From: Pseudoroseomonas ludipueritiae
Lineage (GTDB): Bacteria > Pseudomonadota > Alphaproteobacteria > Acetobacterales > Acetobacteraceae
Length of the DNA stretch: 40,087 nt
Assembly: GCF_014490445.1 (NCBI RefSeq)
Contig: NZ_JACTUZ010000025.1
Location: forward strand, 1-40,087
Reading direction: 5' to 3'
Shown here: positions 1 to 8,869 of the stretch, piece after piece
How the letters are laid out: every line of letters begins with the position of its first letter
How positions within the stretch are numbered: position 1 is the first letter of the stretch
Program-made: the position numbers and the translations under genes
The notes under the pieces: generated by a model
Told to the model about the DNA's origin: nothing
Database searches by the model: none
What the model saw: only the letters and a program-made list of their open reading frames with translations

Positions 1-4
1 CGCT

Positions 5-550
<546 letters not shown>

Positions 551-640
551 CGCCCCCTGGCACCCATGCCGAGAGGATAAGCCGCTCCGCGCTCTTTTCA
601 AACAATCTCGGTGGACACCGGACCTGCTTGGCTTCTCGGG

Positions 641-715
641 TTAGAGGGTCCAGTCGCTCCGTTGCAGGGCAACTCGGTAGCCGTCTGGATTCTCAAAAGT
701 GGCGCCACTTTTCTG
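641..715 (-). pseudogene. VOC (glyoxalase/dioxygenase fold) C-terminal remnant
   Basis: The minus-strand frame ending at a TAA at 641-643 encodes ATFENPDGYRVALQRSDW. This closely resembles the last strand and C-terminus of vicinal-oxygen-chelate proteins, whose usual form is F-x-D/N-PDGYR-hydrophobic-LQ. The Glu ligand region and the rest of the domain are not recognisable upstream, so only the tail remains. It lies between the IS1182 fragment and the MBL-fold remnant, in a short stretch of broken genes. The assignment rests on one motif. Confidence 0.45.
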
Positions 716-797
716 CGCGACGCATGATGGCTGCGGCCATCGGCTGACGCTTACCGTTGCGGGGGTATGAGGAGCGATGCGCCCCAATCCGCGCGGA

Positions 798-1045
798 TCA
801 GCCGGCGAGGCCGACGTGATCCGGATGGAAATGGGTGACCAGGACGCGCGTGACCGGCCGCCCCGCGAGGCCCTTCGCGAAGACGTGCCGCCAGACCTTC
901 CGTGTTGCGTTGTCTCGAGGCCGGTATCCACGAGCAGCCAGCAATTCACATGGGAAGGCGGCCCGGGAAGCGGCATACGGACCCGCAGGATGCCGGGTGC
1001 AACCTCCACCGGCCTGCCGGGCGGGGGCGGACCCGAGCCCGCCAT
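798..1045 (-). pseudogene. MBL-fold metallohydrolase, truncated and frameshifted N-terminus
   Basis: An ATG at 1045, three bases beyond the stop of the acyl-CoA synthetase, opens a frame reading VEVAPGILRVRMPLPGPP and SHVNCWLLVD, the usual start of metallo-beta-lactamase-fold hydrolases. After roughly 45 codons the similarity moves to another frame, which reads RPVTRVLVTHFHPDHVGLAG. This contains the diagnostic HxHxDH zinc-binding motif and then meets a TGA at 798-800. A frameshift near 905-915 and loss of everything after the HxHxDH motif make this a pseudogene. It was presumably the last gene of the minus-strand operon, cut off by the rearrangement that brought in the neighbouring remnants and the IS element. 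Confidence 0.75.
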
Positions 1046-1047
1046 GG

Positions 1048-2568
1048 TCACGCGGGAGCACCGGCATAGGCCTCGCGCAGGCGGCGCTTGAACACCTTGC
1101 CCATGCTGTCTCGCGGCATGTCGTCCACCAGCCAGACTCGCCGCGGGACTTTGTAGCCCGCCAGGCGTTCCCGCAGGTAATCGCGGATCGCCTGCGCTGC
1201 GGGCGCGACGCCGGGGCGCGGCTGCACGGCCGCGACGAGGGCTTCCCCGTATTCCGGATCCGGCACGCCGAAGACGGCGCAGTCCAGCACGGCGGGATGG
1301 GTAATCAACGCGGCCTCTATCTCGGCGGGGTAGATGTTCACGCCGCCGGAGACCACCATGTCCCGCTTGCGGTCGGTGATGAAGAGGTAGCCCTCCTCGT
1401 TCAGATAGCCGACGTCGCCGTTGGTGATGTGGCCGTCCCGCTCCACCCGCGCCCGTTCCCCGGGCAGGTTGTGGTAGGTGAAGGGCAGGGCGTTCGGCCC
1501 GGAATCGACGTAGATCTCGCCGATCTCGCCAGGCGACAGGACCCGTCCTTCCTCGGATAGGATTCGGATGGAGGTGCCGGGTAAGGCGCGACCAACCGTG
1601 CCGGGGAAGCGCAGCCACTCCTCTGAGCGGGAGGCGGCGATGAGGCTGACTTCCGTGGAGCCGTAGGTCTCGGAGAGGATGGGCCCCCACCACGCGATCA
1701 TGGCCCGCTTCACCTCCGGCGCGCAGGCGGAGCCGCCATGGGTGACGCCCTCCAGCGAGGACAGGTCGTAGCGGGCACGCACTGCCTCGGATAGCTTCAG
1801 CAGGCGCACGAGCATGACGGGCACGAGGGCGAGGTGCGTCAGCCGGTGGCTCTCGATCGCGCGCAGGAGCTCCTCCGCGTTGAAGCGCGGCATCACCACG
1901 ATCAGCGCGGCCTGGGCCAGCGCCACGCGCGCGCTGGAGGCGGGGCCGGCGTGGTAGAGCGGGCCTACCACCGCGGTGCGCATGCCCTGCCGGGCACCGC
2001 CCACGAGGTTGCGGATGCGCCGGGCGGAATCGTGCTGCTCCGGCGTGCCGGGAAGGCGGCGCACACCCTTGGCGAGGCCCGTCGTGCCTGAGGTGTAGAG
2101 CATCATGCCGAGGGAGGGCGGGGTGGGTGCCGTCCAGGGCCGATGGGAGTCGCGCCAGCCCGGCCAATCCAGTGCACCGGGCGGGGCGGCGGGCGCTGCG
2201 CCGATCCCGTAGGCCTCGGCGATCTCGGGTGGCGTCGGCACGACGATCAGGGTGATGCCAGCCGGCACCGCGGCAGCGATCTGCGGCAGGAGGTCGGCGT
2301 GAACCACGAGCACGCGGGCCCCGCAATCCGTCAGGACGTGGGCGGCCTCGTCCGTGCGGAAGTGCCAGTTGATCGCCACCAGAGCCGCGCCGAGACGGTC
2401 CGCGGCGAGGATAACCTCGAGATAAGCGGGCTCGTTCCGCATCATCACGGCGATCCGGTCCCCCGGCGCGACGCCCAGCGCCGCCAGACCCGAGGCCGCC
2501 CGAGCGGCCCGGTCACGTAGGGCATCACCCTCGATCGTGGTGCCCCCGAAGACAATGGTTTGGCTCAT
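1048..2568 (-). CDS. AMP-forming acyl-CoA synthetase (ANL superfamily)
   Basis: A 506-residue adenylate-forming enzyme that would convert a carboxylic acid, ATP and CoA into acyl-CoA. The P-loop-like motif YTSGTTGLAKGVR is at residues 158-170, TYGSTE at 301-306, the hinge region GDVGYLNEEGYL at 384-395 and DRKRDMVVSGGVNIYP at 399-414. The C-terminal lysine motif SMGKVFK (488-494) supplies the catalytic Lys491. It appears full-length, although the N-terminus is short for the family. The ATG overlaps the stop of the flavoprotein gene (ATGA), so the two are translationally coupled. The acid substrate is not evident from sequence. In this operon it is the activating step for whatever the two Bug proteins bind. 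Confidence 0.93.
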   Translation of the reverse strand: MSQTIVFGGTTIEGDALRDRAARAASGLAALGVAPGDRIAVMMRNEPAYLEVILAADRLGAALVAINWHFRTDEAAHVLTDCGARVLVVHADLLPQIAAAVPAGITLIVVPTPPEIAEAYGIGAAPAAPPGALDWPGWRDSHRPWTAPTPPSLGMMLYTSGTTGLAKGVRRLPGTPEQHDSARRIRNLVGGARQGMRTAVVGPLYHAGPASSARVALAQAALIVVMPRFNAEELLRAIESHRLTHLALVPVMLVRLLKLSEAVRARYDLSSLEGVTHGGSACAPEVKRAMIAWWGPILSETYGSTEVSLIAASRSEEWLRFPGTVGRALPGTSIRILSEEGRVLSPGEIGEIYVDSGPNALPFTYHNLPGERARVERDGHITNGDVGYLNEEGYLFITDRKRDMVVSGGVNIYPAEIEAALITHPAVLDCAVFGVPDPEYGEALVAAVQPRPGVAPAAQAIRDYLRERLAGYKVPRRVWLVDDMPRDSMGKVFKRRLREAYAGAPA

Positions 2569-3581
2569 GTGGGCACGGCGTCCATCGCGCCGAGGCGAGC
2601 GAGGCGCCCGCGGGCTGCCACAGCCTCGGCCATCAGGGTGTCGATGATCGTCTCCATCGGCTCGACCGCCCCCGTAAAGGCGGCGGCGGGGCCGCAGGAG
2701 AGCATGCCGCGCTCCACCTCGCCGTCACGGTAGGCATGGTCGCGGGATCTCGTGCCGCCGACGAGGTCAGCGAACTCCTCGTAGCCGCGGGCGCCGGCAG
2801 CCTCCCGCCGGAGCACCTCGCGCGCCGTCTCGTTCTCCAGCACGCGCCAGGCGCCCATGGGGTGGTTGCCGGAGAAGGTGAGGACGGAGGATTCCTGCTC
2901 CGCCGCCACGATCCGCTCCTTGTAGGCGGAGTGGGCCCAGACCTCCTCGGCGGCGAGCAGGCGGGAGCCGAGCAGCACGCCCTCCGCTCCTGCGGCCAGC
3001 GCCGCCAGAATGCTGTCCCCGGTTCCAATGCCGCCGCCGATCACCAGCGGCACGCTGAGGCTGCGCGCGGCCAGGGGGGCGACGACGAAGGAGGAAAGCT
3101 CCGCATTCCCCGGATGGCCGCCCGCCTCGCGCCCGATGACGGTGATGGCATCCGCCCCCGCGCGCTCCGCATTCAGCGCGTGGCGCAGCAGCGGGCATTT
3201 GTGGATGGCGATGCCGCCGGCGGCGTGGATGCGGTGGATCAGGTCCCCCGGGGCGCGGCCCACCGTCTCGAAGTGGCGGACGCCGGCCCTCAGGGAGAGG
3301 TCCAGCCACTCGTCCAGGTGCAGGTTGTGGTTCTCGACCCGGGAGACGTTGAGGTTCACGCCGAAAGGCATTCCCTCGCACAGCTCGCGGCAGCGCACCA
3401 GTTCCCGCGCAAAGGCGCCGGGACCGGGGAAGGAGCGCGGGGTGAGGAAGGCCATGCCACCCGCCCGCACGATGGAGGCGACGTAGCGCGCATCCGACAG
3501 CCACATCAGCCCGCCGCCCAGGATGGGATGGCGGATGCCGAACAGTTCCGTGATGCGCGTGCGGAAGACGGGTTCGTGCAT
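2565..3581 (-). CDS. Nitronate monooxygenase / 2-nitropropane dioxygenase-like flavoprotein
   Basis: A 338-residue FMN-dependent TIM-barrel protein. Visible family marks are the N-terminal HPILGGGLMW (residues 18-27), REAGGHPG (151-158) with the histidine often proposed as catalytic base, GGGIGTG (182-188) and GVLLGSR (201-207) of the phosphate-binding region. Enzymes of this family oxidise nitronates, but many relatives in acyl-CoA operons are flavin reductases or oxidases of unknown substrate. Its position between an SDR and an acyl-CoA ligase supports a role in the same catabolic route rather than nitroalkane detoxification. The ATG overlaps nothing upstream; the SDR stop is 11 bp away. 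Its stop overlaps the acyl-CoA synthetase start. Confidence 0.85.
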   Translation of the reverse strand: MHEPVFRTRITELFGIRHPILGGGLMWLSDARYVASIVRAGGMAFLTPRSFPGPGAFARELVRCRELCEGMPFGVNLNVSRVENHNLHLDEWLDLSLRAGVRHFETVGRAPGDLIHRIHAAGGIAIHKCPLLRHALNAERAGADAITVIGREAGGHPGNAELSSFVVAPLAARSLSVPLVIGGGIGTGDSILAALAAGAEGVLLGSRLLAAEEVWAHSAYKERIVAAEQESSVLTFSGNHPMGAWRVLENETAREVLRREAAGARGYEEFADLVGGTRSRDHAYRDGEVERGMLSCGPAAAFTGAVEPMETIIDTLMAEAVAARGRLARLGAMDAVPT

Positions 3582-3592
3582 GACCGTGCTCC

Positions 3593-4408
3593 TCAGGGCA
3601 TCGCGTAGCCACCGCTCGCGCCGACATGCTGGCCGGTGACGAAGGCCGCGCGGTCGGAGGCGAGGAAGGTGACAATCCCGCTGACATCCTCCGGGCGGGA
3701 GAGGCGGCCGAGGCCCTTGGCGGAAGGATAGGCGTTCAGCATCTTCGCCAGGCGCTCGTTGTTCTCCGGCGTGGCGTCGGCACTTGTCGCCTGCCCCGGC
3801 GCGATCCCCTCATGCGAGACGGCGCCGAGGACGACAACATTGGCGGTGACGCGGTCCCGCCCGTGCTCCTTCGCCAGCGCCTTGGTCAGGCCGATGATGG
3901 CGGCCTTGGCGCCGGAATAAGCGGCCAGCCGCGCCTCTCCTACGCGCCCGGCCTCGGAGGCGATGGAGATGATGCGGCCCCATTTCTGGCCAACCATGTC
4001 GGGCAGCACGGCACGGCAGCAGTACATGGTGCCGTAGACGTTCAGCTCCACGGTCTGGTGCATCTCGCGGTCGGGCGTCTCGATAAAGGTAGGCGGCATG
4101 CCGCCCTTGGCGCGGCGCTCCGGCGTGACGCCGGCGTTGTTCACCAGGATGGTAATGGGGCCGAGAGCATCGCGCCCCTTTGCTACCAGCGCGTTCACGG
4201 AATCGGCCTTGGTGATATCGCCGGGGGAGGCCACCGCGTCGCCGCCCGCGTCGCGGATCTCCTGCGCCACGGCCTCGGCGCGCTCAGGGAAGAGGTCGTT
4301 GACGACCACTTTCACCCCCTCCGCCGCAAGCTCCTTGCAGATGGCCCGGCCGACGCCCTGGCCACCGCCGGTGACGAGCGCGACCTTGCCCTTGAGGTTC
4401 AGTTCCAT
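3593..4408 (-). CDS. SDR-family NAD(P)-dependent oxidoreductase
   Basis: A 271-residue classical short-chain dehydrogenase/reductase. The Rossmann glycine motif TGGGQGVG is at residues 13-20, NNAG at 90-93, the catalytic serine region IISIAS at 146-151, and Tyr164-x-x-x-Lys168 in YSGAK. The C-terminal VTGQHVGASGGYAMP matches the usual FabG-like end. An acidic residue after beta-2 (ND at 37-38) suggests NAD rather than NADP, which is inference. In this operon it would oxidise a 3-hydroxyacyl-CoA made by the adjacent enoyl-CoA hydratase. It is about 180 bp from no promoter-like gap and reads as a mid-operon gene. Confidence 0.92.
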   Translation of the reverse strand: MELNLKGKVALVTGGGQGVGRAICKELAAEGVKVVVNDLFPERAEAVAQEIRDAGGDAVASPGDITKADSVNALVAKGRDALGPITILVNNAGVTPERRAKGGMPPTFIETPDREMHQTVELNVYGTMYCCRAVLPDMVGQKWGRIISIASEAGRVGEARLAAYSGAKAAIIGLTKALAKEHGRDRVTANVVVLGAVSHEGIAPGQATSADATPENNERLAKMLNAYPSAKGLGRLSRPEDVSGIVTFLASDRAAFVTGQHVGASGGYAMP

Positions 4409-4417
4409 GATGTCCCC

Positions 4418-5218
4418 TCAGCGCCCGACATAAACGGGCTTGCGTTTCTCGACGAAGGCGCGGAATCCCTCGCGCCGGTCCTCGCTGTCGGTCAGCATGC
4501 CGGCGGCATAGCGCTCGAACTCGAAGCCTGCATCGATCCCGCCTCCCAGCCCCGCATTCACCGCGCGCTTGGCGAAGGCGACGGCAAGCGGTGGCATTTC
4601 CGCGATCTTGCGCGCCGTCTCCATGGCGGCGCTGAGCACGTCGCTCGCCACCACCTTGCTCACCAGCCCGATGGAAAGCGCCTTCTCCGCCGTCATGTGC
4701 TCGGCAGTGAACAGCAGTTCCTTCGCCATGCTGGCGCCCACTGCGCGCGGCAGGGTCTGCGTGCCACCGGCGCCGGGGATGGCGCCCAGCCGCACCTCTG
4801 GCAGGCCCATTTTCGCGTGGGCGACGGCGTATCGGATGTCGGCGGTCAGGGCCAATTCCAGTCCGCCGCCCAGCGCCACGCCGTTGATCGCGGCGATCAG
4901 CGGGCGCTCGAACTCCATCACGCCTCGGATGAGTTGGTGCGTGGCCTTCTGCGCCATGAAGTATTCCGGGCCGGTGCGGCGCAGCTCCGCCCGCTCCTTG
5001 ATGTCGGCGCCGGCGCAGAAGGCGCGATCGCCCGCGCCGGTGAGGATGGCGCAGCGCAGCCCTGCATCCTCCTTCGCCAGCCGGAAGAAGGCAGTTGCAA
5101 GATCCTCCTTCATCGTGCCGCCGATGGAGTTCATCCGGTCCGGCCGGTTGAGGGTGATCACGGCCACGCCATCCGCTGATTCGTAGATCAGCGTTTCCAG
5201 TTCCTCGCGCATCCGCAT
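4418..5218 (-). CDS. Enoyl-CoA hydratase/isomerase (crotonase family)
   Basis: A 266-residue crotonase-fold enzyme. The oxyanion-hole segments FCAGADIKE (67-75) and GVALGGGLELAL (113-124) are present, with both catalytic glutamates: Glu121 in GGGLE and Glu141 in PEVRLG, followed by PGAGGTQ. This is the standard hydratase pattern, so hydration of a trans-2-enoyl-CoA is the expected reaction. The ATG at 5218 was chosen because it falls just after the thiolase-like stop (5224) and begins the family-like sequence; a second ATG at 5212 is also possible. The frame is open much further upstream, but that extension has no family resemblance and overlaps the thiolase gene. Confidence 0.92.
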   Translation of the reverse strand: MRMREELETLIYESADGVAVITLNRPDRMNSIGGTMKEDLATAFFRLAKEDAGLRCAILTGAGDRAFCAGADIKERAELRRTGPEYFMAQKATHQLIRGVMEFERPLIAAINGVALGGGLELALTADIRYAVAHAKMGLPEVRLGAIPGAGGTQTLPRAVGASMAKELLFTAEHMTAEKALSIGLVSKVVASDVLSAAMETARKIAEMPPLAVAFAKRAVNAGLGGGIDAGFEFERYAAGMLTDSEDRREGFRAFVEKRKPVYVGR

Positions 5219-5223
5219 CTCCC

Positions 5224-6372
5224 TCAGTCCCGCTGCAGAACGTGGCCGACGGCCACGGAGCCCAGCCCGATCATATGCGCCAGCGCCGTGCGCGCGCCGG
5301 GGTGCTGCCGCCCTTCCGCCTCGCCACGGAGCTGCCGGACGATCTCCGCGATCTGTCCAGCGCCGGTCGGCCCTATGGGATGCCCCATGCCGAGCAGGCC
5401 GCCCGAGGGATTCACCGCACAGCCCCCGCCGCCGATGTCCCACTTGCCCTCGCGCAGCTGCGCCGCGCCCTCGCCGAGGGGGCACAGGCCCAACGCCTCG
5501 GCATAGACGATCTCCTCGATCGTAAAGGCATCGTGCAGTTCGATGATGTCGATCTCCTCCATGCCCAGCCCTGCCGCGGCCAAGGCGGAGAGGCCCGAGC
5601 GCTGCACCATCTCCACGAGGCTCCAGCCCTCGTCGGCCACGGCGTGCTCGGATGAGGAGACGGAGGAGAGCACGCGGATGGCACGCCCGCGGTCCAGCCC
5701 GTGCTTCCGGATTGCCTCCTCGCTCGCCACGATCACCGCCGCCGCGCCCTCGCCGCGCGGGGTGCATTGCAAGGACGTGAGGTCGCCCGCCACAGGGTTG
5801 CTGTTCAGCACCTGCTCCAGCGTGCGCGGCTTGCGGAACTGGGCGTAGGGGTTGCGCGCGGCGTTTCCGTGATTCTTCACGGCCACGCGCGCCAGGTCCT
5901 CCCGCGTCAGGCCGTACTTGTCGCGCCAGGCGCGGGCCATCAGGGCGAACTTCACGGCCGGGATCTCGGCGGCGGGCGTCAGGCGGGGGATGCCATCCTT
6001 ATGCGCTGCACGCTGGCCGCTGCCGAACTTGTCCACGCCGAGCGCCAGCGCGATCTCATGCTGGCCGCTGGCGACCATCAGGCAGGCCATGCGGAAGGCG
6101 GTGGAGCCGGAGGCGGAGGCGTTCTCCACCTGCATCACCTCCAGCCCCGTGGAGCCGATGTGGCGCAGCATCACGCGCCCTGCCGCCATGCCGATGGCGC
6201 CCGTGCCGATGGCGGCGAAGGTCACGTCCGGCCATTGCAGCCCGGCATCCGCCAGCGCCTGCCGCAGCGCGGTCAGGCCGAGGGCGAGGTAGGGGGTTTC
6301 CGTCGGAAACTGGTAGGGGTGCATCCCGATGCCGACGGCGCGCACGGGGCGCATGGAGGCGAGCCCGCTCAT
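5224..6372 (-). CDS. Thiolase-superfamily protein (SCPx/Ltp-like) lacking the active-site cysteine
   Basis: A 382-residue thiolase-fold protein of the lipid-transfer/SCPx branch. Where catalytic thiolases have the nucleophilic Cys in a VENACASGS-like motif, this protein reads VENASASGS, placing Ser at position 86. The C-terminal half keeps HDAF (280-283), NPSGG (321-325) and GMGHPIG (328-334) with His331. The second catalytic Cys expected near residues 365-375 is also absent. Its ATG overlaps the stop of the OB-fold gene (ATGA), and thiolase-like proteins paired with DUF35 OB-fold proteins are known to form complexes. Ordinary thiolysis is therefore doubtful. A retro-aldol role like that of Ltp2 in steroid side-chain degradation is a reasonable alternative, which is inference. 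Confidence 0.88.
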   Translation of the reverse strand: MSGLASMRPVRAVGIGMHPYQFPTETPYLALGLTALRQALADAGLQWPDVTFAAIGTGAIGMAAGRVMLRHIGSTGLEVMQVENASASGSTAFRMACLMVASGQHEIALALGVDKFGSGQRAAHKDGIPRLTPAAEIPAVKFALMARAWRDKYGLTREDLARVAVKNHGNAARNPYAQFRKPRTLEQVLNSNPVAGDLTSLQCTPRGEGAAAVIVASEEAIRKHGLDRGRAIRVLSSVSSSEHAVADEGWSLVEMVQRSGLSALAAAGLGMEEIDIIELHDAFTIEEIVYAEALGLCPLGEGAAQLREGKWDIGGGGCAVNPSGGLLGMGHPIGPTGAGQIAEIVRQLRGEAEGRQHPGARTALAHMIGLGSVAVGHVLQRD

Positions 6373-6764
6373 GACGCCACCCGGAAGCGGCAGGCGAGCA
6401 CAGGCCCGCCCTCCCGCTCCTCCGGCACCAGGACCGCCTGCACCCTCGTGCCTGGCGCGGGCTCCTCGGTGCCTTCGAGGACGCCGTCCAGCACGACGCC
6501 CTCCTCCAGCCGCAGCCGGGCGACGAGCAGCGGCACTTTCATGCCGGGGGAGAGCGGCTGGTGGATGGTGACGCAGATGATTACCTCCCCCCGCCCGCTC
6601 AGCTCCACGGGTTCCGCCATCTCGGCCGGCGTGCCGCTCCCGCCGATGCCGTGAGGCGTGCGCGGGAAGGCGAGAGTGCCCGTGGCGGGATCGCGCAGCG
6701 CCAGCAGCACGGCGCCGTCTCCTGCGCCCGATGGGGCGTAGAGGGTGGGGTCGCGAAGATCCAA
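6369..6764 (-). CDS. DUF35-type OB-fold protein, partner of the thiolase-like protein
   Basis: A protein of about 131 residues. The C-terminal two thirds, from GRGEVIICVTIHQP through VPLLVARLRLEEGVVLDGVLEG to VPEEREGGPVLACRFRV, match the OB-fold of acyl-CoA-associated DUF35 proteins. The usual N-terminal zinc ribbon with two CxxC motifs is not visible. No ATG fits, and a TTG at 6764, five bases after the preceding Bug stop, is the best start. DUF35 proteins bind acyl-CoA and complex with thiolase-fold partners, and the overlapping thiolase-like gene fits that. The start choice is uncertain, and a neighbouring alternative cannot be excluded. Confidence 0.78.
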   Translation of the reverse strand: MDLRDPTLYAPSGAGDGAVLLALRDPATGTLAFPRTPHGIGGSGTPAEMAEPVELSGRGEVIICVTIHQPLSPGMKVPLLVARLRLEEGVVLDGVLEGTEEPAPGTRVQAVLVPEEREGGPVLACRFRVAS

Positions 6765-6769
6765 TGCAC

Positions 6770-7741
6770 CTACTCCAGTCGGATGCCGGCGCGGCGGATC
6801 ACCTCCGCCGCGCGCTGCCGCTCTGCGGCGAGATGGGCGGCGAAGTCCTCCGGCCCGGCCCAGTAGGCCTGGCTGCCCAGGTCCTTCATCCGCGCGGTGA
6901 AGACCGGCCCCTGCACCGCGCCCCGCAGCGTGCCGGACAGGCGCGCGACGACCGGGGCGGGCAGGCGGGCAGGGCCGACGAGGCCGAGCCAGGTGGTGAT
7001 CGCCACGCCCGGCACGATGTCCTTCAGCAGCGGGACCGCCGGCATCTCCTGGAAGGGCTCGGCGCCGGTCTGGGCCAGTGCGCGCAGCACGCCGTTGCGG
7101 ATGTGCGGGGTGGTGGTGGAGACGCTGTCGATCATGAAGTCCACGCCACCCGCGATCAGGTCGGTGATGGCGGGGCCGCTGCCGCGGTAGGGGACGTGGA
7201 TGATGTCCAGCCCACCATAGGCCTTCAGCATCTCTCCCGCGATGTGCATGGAGCTGCCGACGCCCGCCGAGGCGTAGTTCATCTTTCCAGGCCTGGCACG
7301 GGCCGCGTCGATCAACGCGCGGGCGTCTCGGTAGGGGGAATTCGCGGGCACCACGAGAACGAGCGGGCTGCTGGTGGTCTGCCCGATTGCGGTCACGTCC
7401 CGCGCAGCGTCGAAGCTGAACTTCGGGTCCAGCAGCGGGTTCACGATGAGCTGTCCGGGGCTGGCGAGCATCAGTGTATACCCGTCCGGCTCCGCGTGAG
7501 TGAGCAGGTCGGTTGCCACGTTGCCGCCGCCGCCGGAGCGGTTCTCCACCACTACGGGCTGGCCGAGCGCCTCGCCCAGAAGGGGCTGCAGCAGGCGGGC
7601 CGCGATATCGGTGGCGCCCCCTGGCGAGAAGCCGACCAGCAGCTTGATCGGGCGCGCCGGGAAGCCCTGAGCGTGCAGCGGGCGTGGGGCGAAGGGTGCC
7701 AGCGCCGCGGCGGCGAGGAGGTGGCGTCGGGAGGCCTTCAT
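6770..7741 (-). CDS. Bug-family (TctC-like) periplasmic substrate-binding protein
   Basis: A 323-residue tripartite tricarboxylate transporter receptor-type protein. The N-terminus MKASRRHLLAAAALAPFA ends in LHAQ and looks like a signal peptide with a twin arginine. The mature protein starts with the hallmark FPARPIKLLVGFSPGGATDIAAR, followed by GQPVVVENRSGGGGN and later THVPYRGSGPAIT-like family blocks (here IIHVPYRGSGPAITDLIAGG). It would bind a carboxylate in the periplasm. No TctA/TctB genes accompany it, which is common for Bug genes. Its ATG overlaps the stop of the upstream Bug gene (ATGA), so two binding proteins lead this operon. Confidence 0.92.
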   Translation of the reverse strand: MKASRRHLLAAAALAPFAPRPLHAQGFPARPIKLLVGFSPGGATDIAARLLQPLLGEALGQPVVVENRSGGGGNVATDLLTHAEPDGYTLMLASPGQLIVNPLLDPKFSFDAARDVTAIGQTTSSPLVLVVPANSPYRDARALIDAARARPGKMNYASAGVGSSMHIAGEMLKAYGGLDIIHVPYRGSGPAITDLIAGGVDFMIDSVSTTTPHIRNGVLRALAQTGAEPFQEMPAVPLLKDIVPGVAITTWLGLVGPARLPAPVVARLSGTLRGAVQGPVFTARMKDLGSQAYWAGPEDFAAHLAAERQRAAEVIRRAGIRLE

Positions 7742-8697
7742 TGCGGGCGGATCCCGGCCAACTCCACGCCGCGCGCGGCGCGGGTGCGCTCCTCGGCGAA
7801 GAAGGTCTTGAAGGCGTCAGGCCCGAGATAGGCCGGGCCGTTGCCCACGACGCGTAACCGCGCCGCCGTCTCCGGCTCCTCCAGTGTCTCGCGCGTGGCA
7901 TCGTCCAGGCGGTGCAGCAGCGGGTCCGGTAGGTTGGCGGGCGCGACGATCGCGGTCCAGCTTTGCACCACCACCTCCGGGTAGCGGTCGGAAAGCCGGG
8001 GGAGGTCGGGATAGGCGAGGTCCGGCAGCAAGCCCCCGTTCGCGATGACCCGGACCACGCCGGATTGCAACTGCGGCAGAAGTGGCCCGCGGCTGTCGAA
8101 AAGGAAGTCGATCTCCCCGGCGGCCAGGGCGTTGATGGCGGCCGCGCTGCCGCGATAAGGCACGTGGGTCGCCTTGGCGCCGATGGCGTTGAGGAAGACC
8201 TCCGCCCCGATATGCATGGCGAAGCCGATGCCGGGGGAACCGTAGTTCGAGGCGTCGCCCTTTCGCCTCAGGTGGGCAATCAGCCCGTCCACATCCGTCA
8301 CACCGGTCGAAGCAGGCACGGCGAGGAGGAAGCCGCCGGCGGTGGTGCGGGAGACCAGCCGGATGTCGCGCACGGGATCGAAGGGCAGGTCGCGGTACAG
8401 GTAGGGGTTCAGCGTCATGATGCCGCCCGAGATGGCCATGATCGTGTGGCCGTCCGGGGCGGCACGCGCCAGGAACTCGGCGGCGATGTTGCCGCCCGCG
8501 CCGGGACGGTTGTCCACCACCACGGGCTGCCCGAGCCGCCGTGCCAGGCCCGGCTGCACGATGCGCGCGATCAGGTCGGTGATGCTGCCCGGCGAGGAGC
8601 CGCAGACCATGCGGAGCGGCTGCGTCTGCGCGCCGGCCGGCCACGCTGCCAGGAACGGGGGCGCGAGAGCCAGGGCCGCGCGCCGCGGGATGGACAT
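7738..8697 (-). CDS. Bug-family (TctC-like) periplasmic substrate-binding protein, first gene of operon
   Basis: About 319 residues from an ATG at 8697, preceded by a GGAGGA ribosome-binding site. An earlier in-frame ATG at 8751 would add 18 residues without signal-peptide character. The N-terminus MSIPRRAALALAPPFLAAWPA is a clear signal peptide. The family blocks LRMVCGSSPGSITDLIAR, GQPVVVDNRPGAGGNIAAEF and THVPYRGSAAAINALAAGEIDF follow. The SPGSITD segment replaces the commoner PGGATD, suggesting a different ligand preference from its neighbour. It is the promoter-proximal gene of the 8-gene minus-strand operon, and the paired operator at 8755-8790 sits 58 bp upstream. Confidence 0.92.
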   Translation of the reverse strand: MSIPRRAALALAPPFLAAWPAGAQTQPLRMVCGSSPGSITDLIARIVQPGLARRLGQPVVVDNRPGAGGNIAAEFLARAAPDGHTIMAISGGIMTLNPYLYRDLPFDPVRDIRLVSRTTAGGFLLAVPASTGVTDVDGLIAHLRRKGDASNYGSPGIGFAMHIGAEVFLNAIGAKATHVPYRGSAAAINALAAGEIDFLFDSRGPLLPQLQSGVVRVIANGGLLPDLAYPDLPRLSDRYPEVVVQSWTAIVAPANLPDPLLHRLDDATRETLEEPETAARLRVVGNGPAYLGPDAFKTFFAEERTRAARGVELAGIRPQ

Positions 8698-8754
8698 GGA
8701 CGATCCTCCGTCAATCCGCCGCGTTGGCCGCCGCTGGACCTCGAAACTCAATCA

Positions 8755-8790
8755 GTGACTTCATGGTATTAAAAGTGACTTCAGAGTCAA
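8755..8790. promoter_or_regulatory. Paired operator A with overlapping minus-strand promoter
   Basis: Two 16-bp sites lie exactly 20 bp apart: GTGACTTCATGGTATT (8755-8770) and GTGACTTCAGAGTCAA (8775-8790). The second is a good palindrome with half-sites GTGACT and AGTCAA. On the minus strand, TTGACT (8785-8790) and TACCAT (8763-8768), 16 bp apart, form a sigma70-like promoter for the catabolic operon, so the operator covers the -35 box. The region is divergent, with the TetR gene beginning at 8870. The same arrangement recurs at 14398-14445. Repression is inferred from the overlap. Confidence 0.75.
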
Positions 8791-8869
8791 CTCAAATGAC
8801 GTGGTTGAAGGTCCGGCTTGCGCTGGCCGCCCAGTGCGGCCATCACGTGTCACGAAGCGGGATGGGGAA

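Noticed and set aside
641-2326. Open frame of 561 codons on the minus strand
   Set aside because: Most of it is an Arg/Pro-rich shadow of the acyl-CoA synthetase in another frame. Only its last parts are meaningful, as the MBL and VOC remnants.
5224-6372. Ordinary acetyl-CoA acetyltransferase
   Set aside because: Both catalytic cysteines are missing, so the fold is clear but the usual reaction is not supported.
8785-8804. A third overlapping operator copy (AACTCAAATGAC) after site A2
   Set aside because: Only one half resembles the consensus and the 20-bp spacing is not kept.
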